From Craterostigma plantagineum (Eukaryota; Streptophyta; Magnoliopsida; Lamiales; Linderniaceae), in the NCBI GenBank assembly GCA_027422505.1, contig JAPQWV010000688.1, positions 186,001 through 250,000 on the forward strand: a stretch of 64,000 bases of DNA, in the 5' to 3' direction. The translations under genes were made by a program, and so were the position numbers. This document shows positions 54,541-64,000 of this stretch, one piece after another (position 1 is the stretch's first letter; every line of letters starts with the position of its first letter). The notes below the pieces were generated by a model. The model was not told the origin of the DNA, searched no databases, and saw only the letters and a list, made by a program, of their open reading frames with translations.

Positions 54541-56737
54541 TAATCCTAAATAAATAAATAAATAAAAAAACATAAAGAAAGTGAAGATGTGTAGACTTTG
54601 TTTAGGGTGTGGGCGTTAATGTATGGCATGTTTTGCACGTGGCCTACAAAATGTAATTGTAGCATATTTCCCAAATTTTCCGATAGGTCCTTTCACTTAA
54701 ATTTAACTTCATACTGGCGTCATACTAATTTTATTTCGTGTGTGCAAATGAAAAAATTGGGCCGATTATGGGCCGCTGGAGCAGAACCAGAAAATGGGCC
54801 ACAAACTGGGCTCGTTCTATTTTACGGACTTCACTAAGTTCTGAAATTATGTTAGCATAAAAAATATCAATTTTTTAATAAACATTTCAACTCTTATATT
54901 ATTAGGTCAATTGGAAAAACAACAAAAGGACGATATTTCGACACCTGTTCATCTTCCCATGCTCGTTTTTTGTTATTTTATTTAAAAATTAAGCTTTTAC
55001 CATACGTATAGTGTCCGCCATGCAGCCGACCATACTTGACATGCAGATATTATCTAGCGTGATATACGAATATCATATATTCAACTAGTTCACAATACAA
55101 TTATACACGAACAATAGATATAGTTTACAAGATTAAGACAAATTTCTATATATATTCTTATTATATAAATTGCATGCATCACTAAGACGACTTTACAGGC
55201 GTCAAGCTTGATGACGTGGGAATAGTTAAAGACGACAAGCAACCTATGTAAGAAAATGCATACGACGTTAGCAGATCTTTATTTTCAATGCAATATATCA
55301 TGTGTACCAACTAATAGATTTTGTGTACAGATTATTTAATAACTTAATTAATCAGCATTTTCTCAATGCTATGCTGCTTTGTGTGTGTACCAAGTGTTGA
55401 TAGGCTGATCTGCGTAAAACATATTTTTTATTAATAGATATTTTATTCTATCTATCAATATAAATTTATATATATTATTTACCTATAAAGATTTAACGTT
55501 CTAGGACAAGAAACGTAAAAAGGGATGAGATGTCAAGTGAATTTGGTATACATTATTTTATTATGACCTAAAAGAGGTTGATATAAATCAGTTGCCCGAT
55601 CAAGCTAACGACTTCGAATTATGTGCTGCAAATTATGATATACCGTTAGCTAAAAGGTTACAAAACAAATCTTTTACTATGGACACAAACATTATCTTTT
55701 ACTATATACGTAGTCAACGAACGAACGAGAGCTAAAATGTGTCCTACACGGATAAGTTCCTACAGAATTAGGAGCATATTGGTGTATAGTGACGATGTTG
55801 TGGTTTATATAAAATAGTGTTTCTAAATGTTATATAAAAGAAAATGTCCATTTAGATGTCATGTAGTTTCTAATTTTTATGCTATAATTATCCAACCGTT
55901 GGACCTTAATAAGCACATATATCTGATCGATATGCTCCACAATCCACATTCAATAATCGCGTAAATGATATATTTGAAATGATAACGAAGTTCAGAATAA
56001 TTAATTAGGTGTCCCATTCAATAAGTAATAAAAGGAACGGGCTTTTAATCAACCCAAGCATCTACAATAAGGAAGATGCATGGCATTTATTTTCCTTGTT
56101 ATTGGGTAAGAGATCAGATGCAACAACCTTACCAACCTAAAAAAGTCTTCGTTGTAAAGACTTCTTTTGCATGGTCAAAATGCATCATCCTTTAGCCACC
56201 TGTCCTCAACAAAATCAGTTGTGTAATAAACTTAATTTAATCTTCTGTCATAAATCGATTTCTTGTAAGAAGTTTCCTTTTTGAAAATTACTTTCATCGT
56301 GGAAAAAAAGGTGCATATTGTCAATGCTTACTATGTAGATGAAAGTGTGTGAAAATGTAACATGCCGTGTTCATCGACTACATGTTGAAATTGGTAATAA
56401 GGGACAAAAAAAAAAGGAGAAACGACGTTATTTTCGCCTATAAATGAATGGTACTTCCCGTTTTAGTATATAATATTTCTTTTCGAAAGACTAGATAGCT
56501 TTACAGAACACAATAGATTGATGTCGACGCCGACGGTACCAAATATTATTGACTTCAATCAAATTCACACACACACATACAACACAGAGTACATGTCTTT
56601 GATCTCATATCGTCTATATATATAGAAGAACTCATCGACCTTGGATTTCTATCTTGTCTCTTTTTTTTCCAAAAAGTTCTCGTCTTCTTCATTAAAGAAA
56701 ACATATACGAATAATAAAAAAAAGAAATTAAAATAAA
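54541..56737. other. AT-rich intergenic between NINJA and MYB
   Basis: Divergent promoter space of about 2 kb. No open frame or repeat with identifiable ends. A TATATATATA near 56615-56624 is a candidate MYB core promoter, about 115 bp before the ATG. A short (AC)n (CACACACACA) lies near 56567. Confidence 0.5.
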
Positions 56738-57720
56738 ATGGGAAGATCCCCATGCTGCGACAAAAATGGTCTGAAGAAAGGTCCATGGACGCCTGAAGAA
56801 GACATGAAGCTCATGCACTACATTGAAACTCATGGACCTGGAAATTGGAGAAGCCTTCCAAGGAATGCTGGTATGCTTTCTTTCTTTCTTTCTTTCTTTT
56901 TTTTTTTGTATTTGAGAGATCTTGTCTTGTTATTCACGGACATGAAAAACATGTTCACTAGTAGGGCTTCAAAGGTGTGGTAAGAGTTGTCGTCTGAGAT
57001 GGACTAATTACCTAAGGCCCGATATAAAGAGAGGAAGATTTTCATTCGAGGAAGAAGAGACTATTATCCAACTACACAGCCTTCTTGGTAACAAGTATGT
57101 ATATATTACTTATCATATCCATATCGTCGTTTTCTTGAATTTATATGCAGATTCTTAATACTTGTGGTGTCGTACATCATTTTTCGATATATATTTTAAT
57201 AGGTGGTCTGCAATAGCTGAAAAGTTGCCTGGAAGAACAGATAATGAGATCAAGAACTATTGGAATACTCATATCAGAAAAAGGCTGATGCGAATGGGGA
57301 TCGATCCCATAACTCACACTCGTCGCCTCGATTCCTTGGATATATGGCCTCAAATCAATAACCTCTCGAACTTGATCAAGCTTCAGACACTTCTGAATCC
57401 ACAAGCCCTAAAATTATTAGCCTTGAATATCGCATCGCCCGATCAAAACCCTAATCGTGTTTTAATGCAGAGTCTTCAAGAACATCATCAGCAGCTGTTA
57501 TTCAATACTCCTCAAAACCATAGCTGCCCAAATTTCCAACCCAATCATCATAGTTTCGAAAGTAACTATACGTGCTCTTCTTTAATAAATGATCAAAGCG
57601 ATAGTAAGCCTCAGCAGCCCATGCAAGGGTTTGATAGCGGGGATTTCTCGACGATTCAGAAGAATGCACTGACGAAGACAGATCAGAGTCTTCCGAGTTC
57701 TAATTTCTACGGCGTTTCTG

Positions 57721-57753
<33 letters not shown>

Positions 57754-58007
57754 GTAATAATAATAATAATAATACGAATAACTTGTCATCAGATAATTCA
57801 AGCATCTTGGGCCAGTCTCTAATAAATAGTGGGATTTGTTCAGTTATTTCGACTCCTTTATCGAGCTCAACACCTCCTCTAAATTCTGCCTCGATGACGC
57901 TCGTTAAGAGTGGCGCAGGCGTAGCAGATGAATATGGTAGCTTTTGCAGCGACCTGTTAAGCTTTGAAATTCCAGATAATATAGACTTGGATCATTATTT
58001 CATGTAA
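56738..58007 (+). CDS. R2R3-MYB transcription factor, subgroup 11-like (MYB41/74/102 type)
   Basis: Exons 56738-56870, 56965-57094 and 57203-58007, with the canonical R2R3-MYB intron positions, give 355 residues. R2 is [49 protein letters not shown] (split here) and R3 is [46 protein letters not shown]. Each has its regularly spaced Trp residues, with Phe replacing the first Trp of R3 as usual. The linker [13 protein letters not shown] is typical of subgroup 11 and relatives, which act in drought, wounding and suberin/cuticle responses. The C-terminal half is Asn/Gln/Ser-rich and includes a poly-Asn tract. The acidic end [11 protein letters not shown] may activate transcription. The exact orthologue is not determined. 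Confidence 0.93.
57719..57785 (+). repeat. (AAT)n coding microsatellite giving poly-Asn
   Basis: Runs of AAT interrupted by AGT and ACG encode about 20 Asn with single Ser and Thr in the MYB C-terminal region; likely length-variable. Confidence 0.95.
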
Positions 58008-58559
58008 AACTGCAGATAAAACAACTATACCCTTCATATATGTTTCGTCTCGTCCTAGCTAGATTGCGCAAGTACAATGGATCCACATATACATTAGTAT
58101 TACATTTGAAGGCGAATGTTTGATTAAAGATTATTCTGACTTTTGTCACTTGTAAGGAAACCATTTAATAGTGTGCATGTATGTCCATTGTTTTGCATGC
58201 AATAAATATGTTTATTATGACGTCCGAAAAAAAATCATATAAATTGAAAAAGAATTAACGTTGACTTATCGTTTTATCAGAGTTAAAATCACAAGTCAAA
58301 TCAAAATTGCCGAGGCTCTGTAATGTACCTATTGGGGTAGAGGACTGACTTCTTACCTCTCAAGTTCGGTCCCAATTGCTCAAAATGGAGTTGAGTTTCA
58401 CTATGATCGATCAGACAAGTTGGGCGGCTTCATAGGCTGGTTTGCGGTAACTTTGACTTTACGGACAATCACAACTGTCACCCAAGCACTACAAAATGAA
58501 AAAAACAAGCACCACTTTTAGTAAGAAGCAAGCAATTAAATAATACGGAAGAAGCAAGC

Positions 58560-61500
58560 ATGTATACTAGTTATAATAATTATCACCTCAAGAGTAAACC
58601 TCGATTCCATGTCTCAGTATTGATAATCGCGTCGACTTTTCTTCTTCTTCGTCATCTTGCATTAAAAGCAGCAGCAGAAGGACTTGGTGTAAGAGAAACA
58701 ACGACTGATACAATCTCATTCAGTGCATCTCTCAGAGATACACAAGGCGGCGCCGTAGTATCTCGCAATGGGCTGTATAAGCTGGGTTTTTACTCGCCGG
58801 AGAACTCCACCAGCCGTTACATGGCCGTCGTCTTCGCCTACTCGGAATCGCAAGCTGTGTGGATAGCAAACAGAGACAGACCCCTCAAAGATTCCTCTGG
58901 GTCATTACAGTGTCCATGGAAGGCAACCTCGTACTCACGAACGGCCACGGCAAGGTTCTGTGGTCGACCAACGCCTCCGCCGTCACAGCTGGCCGCCAGC
59001 AAACCCTCGCCGCTTCTGCTCAGATCCTCGACACTGGAAACCTCGTCCTCTACGGCGGAGGCAGACCGATTTGGGAAAGTTTTTCTCAGCCCTCCAACGT
59101 CTGGCTTCCAACAATGGCGTTGACCGACGACACAATCACAGGTATATATATATATTGGGTTGGGTATTTCATTTTTTTTTTCCTTTTTCTTTTTTCTTAA
59201 TTAATTGGGTTTACTTACCATACCAAAGGCGAAAAGGTGATGCTATCGTCTTGGAAAAACAGCTCCGACCCTACAATAGGAAGCTTCAGGCTCGGCATTC
59301 AAGCCAAGAACATCCCACAGTACTTCATATGGCACGGCGACGGCCGGCCCCACCACCGCTCCGGCCAGTGGAACGGCCACATATTCATCGGAGAGATAGA
59401 CGAGTACAAATCCATCTACACCGGCGGGTACAACGTCTCAGAGACCTCTCCGGGACGAATCGTCCATCTTTCCATACCGCCTATTCCACTTCGCTTCTTC
59501 TTCTTCCTCGACGACCAAGGAACTATGATCCCTAAGATATGGAACGATGAGAACGAAAGCTGGGTTCCCACCAAGTGGAAGCCGGCGAACGACTGCGACG
59601 TCTATGGAAAGTGCGGCAATTTCGGAGTATGTAATATAAACACACCTCAGCAGATATGTTCTTGCATGAGAGGGTTCGAACCCGTGGACAAAGAGGAGTG
59701 GGTTCGCGGGAATTGGACCAAGGGGTGTGTTAGAAAGACGCAACTGCACTGTAGTACTTATAACAATGGAAGAGGATCAATAGGAAAAGAAAAAGATGGG
59801 TTTTTTCGACTGCAGTATTTGAAGGTGCCAGACTTTGCCGAGCAGTTGAAATCTGCTGCTGATGAGGATGAATGTAAGGTTAGCTGCTTGCGTAACTGTT
59901 CTTGCATAGCTTATGCCTACGTACCGTATCAGATCGGATGTATGATTTGGACGGGCGGCGAAGGGCTGATCGATGCTCAGCAGTTTTCTGGGGCCGGCGT
60001 TGATCTTCACCTTCGTCTCGCAGCTTCTGAACTACCAGGTAAGAGAAATTGATCATCTTGTAATGATATATTATCGAATCGCTACTTGGAATTTACGTTT
60101 GATTCTTCTGTCAAAGGCGACGGCAGAGACGAAAGGTTGATCATCGTGATCGGTGTTACGATTCCAGTGCTGGTGTTGATCTTCATCGCCGGGATGTGTT
60201 GGAAGGTTAAGATGAAAAAAGGTTGAATGGTTTTTTTTTTTTTTGTTATTCGAGTGATAGTTAATATTCGTTCTTCTCTAATTGACTAACGTTTTCTTGG
60301 GCAGTAAAAGGAGACGACGCCGAATTAGGACAAAACAATCTATCACATTCGACTCGGATTTTCGTCCAAGACACATCGGAAAGATCTGTCAAGTTTAAAG
60401 AGTTGCAGCTATTCACTTACGACGCTATCGCAGTTGCGACGAACAATTTCCACGGCGGTAACCTGCTTGGGAAAGGTGGATTTGGACATGTTTATAAGGT
60501 ACACACACAGGTTTTATCGACTTCATTTCAGATATATTATGCAGACATAACATCGAAAGTCAACTGTCAAAAGGGAACATTCGAAAACGGCAAGGAAATT
60601 GCAGTGAAGAGGCTCTCGAAAGCATCGAGCCAAGGGTTGGAAGAGTTCACCAACGAAGTGCTCGTGATATGTAAACTACAGCACAGGAACCTCGTCGGAC
60701 TAGTCGGGTGCTGCGTGGAGGAAGGCGAGAAGATGTTGGTATACGAGTTTATGCCTAATAAAAGCTTGGACGTTCATCTTTTCGGTTAGTCGTCGACAAT
60801 CATAAACAACAGAAAAAAAAGCCTAGTTTCTCAAGATCAGTTTTATTCTAACGAGTATTTTCTGCTCGTAGATCACTCGCATCCATCTAGAAAGATTCTA
60901 GGCTGGAAAGAACGCCTCAGTATCATCAAAGGCATAGGTCGTGGACTCCTATACCTTCACAAAGACTCGAGATTAAGGATAATCCACCGAGATCTCAAGG
61001 CAAGCAATGTGTTGCTCGACCAAGAATGGGAGCCGAAGATATCAGATTTTGGGATGGCACGGATATTCAAAACAAACCAAGATCAAGCCAATACTGTTAG
61101 AGTTGCAGGAACCTAGTAAGTGTGATACCTATCCTATCCCTTCAAACATGGAATAAGGAGATGTGCCTTTCTTTTCTAACTCAATATTTCTTTTTCTCTT
61201 TTCCTCAGTGGATATATGGCGCCTGAGTATGCGACCGACGGGATATTCTCCGAGAAGTCCGACGTTTATAGCTTCGGAGTTCTAATCCTGGAGATAATAA
61301 GCGGAAAGAAGAACACAGACTATTACAATACTGAACTATCTTTGGGTCTTCTCGGATGCGTAAGGACGCCTTTATCTAACCTTTCCATGCTTTTACGTTT
61401 CTTCGCTAAGATAGTTATGGAAAGAATAAACCTTATATTCCAGGCATGGAAATTCTGGAAAAAGGATTATGGTGGGGCTTTTCTCGATCAAGGCATCGAG

Positions 61501-61722
61501 GTGTCCGATTCGCTGGACGAAATGGTAAGGTGCATCCACATTGCCCTTTTATGCGTTCAAGAATTTGCTGAAGACAGGCCTACGGTACAAGCTGTTCTAT
61601 CGGTGCTCCAAGGCGAAGTCATAGACTTACTAATGCCAGAACAACCGCTGTTTGCTGAGAAATGGAACCGTACAGATCGATCGACGAATCAAATCAGTGT
61701 CACCGAGCTTCACGGAAGATGA
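58560..61722 (+). CDS. G-type lectin S-receptor-like Ser/Thr kinase, frameshift in exon 1
   Basis: Exons 58560-59141, 59229-60038, 60117-60221, 60305-60498, 60574-60784, 60872-61115, 61209-61359 and 61444-61722. Order: signal segment; B-lectin domain ([31 protein letters not shown]); S-locus glycoprotein region ([27 protein letters not shown]); PAN domain ([16 protein letters not shown]); TM helix ([22 protein letters not shown]); and kinase with [34 protein letters not shown] and MAPEYATDG. The key kinase residues K, D and DFG are kept. In exon 1, GATTCCTCTGGGTCATT lacks one base: frame 1 stops matching after DSSG, while the shifted frame gives [23 protein letters not shown]. The total coding length of 2576 also leaves 2 over 3. 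Either a null allele or a homopolymer error. Confidence 0.88.
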
Positions 61723-61883
61723 ATATATGAACTCAGTCAGCAATGTACTTACTTGTATTTGAACTATGGTGAATCAAACCATACAAAAGGCTTGCTCTTC
61801 TCATTCTCACACTACAGTGTTTCCCTTAACGATGACTCATCATATAGGTAAATTCGTCTTTACCTCTGTACAGACTATCACAA

Positions 61884-63319
61884 TCAAGAAAAACGATATT
61901 CTGTGTCATCAATCTTAGCACCTCGGCTCAGCCTCCTTAATAAGCTGACCCTGCTCAGTCGTACCCCGAAAAAACCAGACGGGTCAATCCTTCTCTTCTT
62001 TCCTCTCGCATTAAGACTACTCTCAGGTTCTACTTTTGCATCATCAGATCCAAGAGAAGCTACTACCTCTACTTTCTCATCTAACTGGCTTCTTCTCCAA
62101 GACGCTTGCTTGGTCCCACAAAGGTGTCCGAAGTAATAGCTGGGATCATTATAAGACAAAGATGTGGAAACGATACCTTTGAGCTTAACGGGCCTGAGAA
62201 GCTCGATGAATTCTCGAATCTCAGAGAAACACGAGTGGTCTGAATAGGGAACTACATAAATATACTCGTTGTATCTTCCTAAGCTGCAACCAACATCATC
62301 ATGTGTTGTTGTGAGATTAAACTTTTTGGCAGCGTCGTTTGAGGTTTCGTGGCATTGATAAGAGTTAGAAGAGCCGAAGACGTTCTTCTTTCCTTTCATT
62401 GCTTTTGCAGCCCATGGAAGCCCAGAGGGCATAATCCCTATAGTTGGGCACAGAATGTTTAGCCCCTCGAGGGTTTCGTTGCTAAAACTGTAACGAGGGA
62501 TTGCACGGATTCTAGTAAGGGAGGTCTGGGTCGTGAAGTTTTCGTGGTAGCCGAGGAGATGCATTATCTGCAATCTTTCTGGCCACACGCAAATCTGTAC
62601 CGCGTCAAAGTTAGCATGCATACTCAAAATTAGAATCTTGTACGGATCTATTTATCAGAACGACAAGTACCTTAATGTTCAAGGCACGTGATATGTAGAG
62701 CAGAAGCTCTTCTTTGCCTAGGGTATCGATTCCGATGACCACTTGATGATTCGGGTGAGAGGTGATGATTTCTACAACCTGTAGCCAATAGTACATGCTA
62801 ATGATTGACCATGAATCGCTTCATCTTCTGACCGGGGAGTTATTCTCTAACTTCCAAATTAAGCGATTAGACTACTCTTACTGCCATCCATCAAAATTAA
62901 CATTGTATTGGAGCCAGTTCGATTTGGCGTGTTTTACTTGCAAGGGTAATAATGAGGTTACTCCTCTTGTGTTATCAAGATTTTATGCACTTTGAACTTC
63001 TTAAATGCTTCGTCAAACTAAGAACACATGCTGAAATTCGAACCATGAAACGCCATCTTCGAGAAAAATTAAAGCGAGAACTTGAAATATGCAAAAGTTA
63101 GTTTAGGTACCTTTCTTGCAGCAGCTTCACGAGAAGGAAATGAGTATCTTGGACTGCAGTAAGTGTTGTCCAGGTAAAGGACATTGAGCGTGTCGTGCTT
63201 GAGAGCATCGAGAAACAGGGCCTTGCTCTGTTCTGCTCCTTCAGTACATTTCTCCCAGCGAAAATCTCCGGTAAAAAGCATGCAACCAAAGTCGCCACGA
63301 AATAAGTACATGACAGAAC
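61884..63319 (-). CDS. SNM1/DCLRE1B (Apollo)-like DNA repair nuclease, 3' part
   Basis: Exons 63319..63111, 62778..62671 and 62594..61884 are in phase. They encode the second half of the metallo-beta-lactamase/beta-CASP module: GSVMYLFRGDFGCMLFTGDFRW (motif 3 region), LNVLYLDNTYCSPRYSFPSR, VVEIITSHPNHQVVIGIDTLGKEELLLYIS, IYVVPYSDHSCFSEIREFIELLRP with the late conserved His, and VKLKGIVSTSL. The N-terminal HxHxDH exons are not found before 64000 and must lie beyond. The C-terminal tail is basic (NARGKKRRIDPSG). SNM1-family enzymes are 5' exonucleases for crosslink repair and telomeres. Confidence 0.85.
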
Positions 63320-64000
63320 CTATTCCATCACAACAGGCAACAAATGGACAATACCAGTTAGGAGCAATTACAGAAGAAAAGTAGATGATAGTATAACACT
63401 GAACAGGAGATACTCATGAACAAAATAGTCGGCAGAGAGGGCTGACTGTGATTTAGGACGACGCTAAAATGAAATTTTTAATATGAAAATTCAGAAGCTG
63501 TCATAGATACAGAGAGATGTAGTAGTATCAATCAATCACTCTTCTTAATCTATATAAAAAAACGACAACCAATTTCATTATGAAATGAATTCATGGACGA
63601 GAACAAACAAGTAAGCCGATGTTGAGCTCATTGATTTCCTGGCAAAATTTTGCGTCCGATCCAAACTTCAGTCAAATGAATTTTGACCAGGTTTATCTCA
63701 TTGTCACATATACCAACGATATATTCATGATACAATGTCTTCCATGCTATGATGATCGTATTTTGTAATTGTAAATTTGAGTTTCGACAAAACGAATGAA
63801 ACTTAAAACCGCAGCACTTGCCAATTTATCGAAGCTCAAACTCAAACGACCACAAATTCGCGAACATCTGACAAAAATTCGAACTCATCCTCTCCACCAA
63901 AGGACCCATCCACAACCCATGGCAACACAGATTCACCTATCCGGCTCAAAAATAACATCAAACACATCGCACGAATATTTTTTCCATAATTACCAGGGCA
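63320..64000. other. Intron or upstream part of the SNM1-like gene
   Basis: Acceptor GAATAG at 63320-63325 (minus) shows that an intron begins here. No coding exon could be recognised up to the window end. Confidence 0.5.

Overview
The window is nuclear DNA from a flowering plant, almost certainly a eudicot. It is AT-rich, genes have many short GT-AG introns, and every recognisable protein is a plant family. I cannot name the species; an asterid is a guess from protein resemblance only. I see no prokaryotic operon, CRISPR array or virus. I did not find a coherent, previously undescribed system. The real interest lies in genome dynamics: nested and recent transposons, an unusual duplication around an insertion, tandem gene duplication, and several genes with disrupted frames.

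Left third (1-17 kb). A partial D6PK-type AGC kinase (-) is followed by a GH17/X8 beta-1,3-glucanase (-) whose intron carries a complete miniature LTR retrotransposon (TRIM). Then come a hAT MITE, a Stowaway-like MITE, a PMEI-domain gene (+), a RING-H2 protein with a degenerate VWA domain (+), a HUA1-type CCCH zinc-finger gene (+), a roughly 1 kb TIR element and an intact ALIS/CDC50 flippase-subunit gene (+).

Middle (16-34 kb), the accessory region. A roughly 1.2 kb segment spanning the 3' half of the ALIS gene and the 3' end of a convergent LEA gene is present twice in direct orientation (about 16.33-17.60 and 23.43-24.60 kb). Between the copies lie about 5.8 kb holding a cytosolic sulfotransferase, an organellar group II intron fragment and degenerate repeats. 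The intact LEA gene (ABRE in its promoter) follows the second copy. Next come two near-identical class II O-methyltransferases (-) in a tandem duplication. The space between them is filled by a Copia remnant that itself contains a Gypsy-like solo LTR with a 5-bp target duplication, and by a TIR element whose empty site survives in the sister duplicate.

Right half (34-64 kb) is mostly conserved single-copy housekeeping and regulatory genes: a small membrane protein with an in-frame stop, an LLG-type GPI protein, a DTW-domain tRNA-modification enzyme, a CPBP protease, tRNA-Val(UAC), a tetraspanin, a decayed PRP6/STA1-like splicing-factor copy, an ELMO-domain protein, a formiminotransferase-like protein, LAZ1, NINJA, an R2R3-MYB, an S-domain receptor kinase and a partial SNM1/Apollo-type nuclease.

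Caution: several frame breaks (GH17, tetraspanin, receptor kinase, the first lesion of the PRP6 copy) are one-base length changes in short homopolymers. They could be sequencing errors rather than mutations. Exon coordinates were derived by hand from splice signals, phase and family knowledge.
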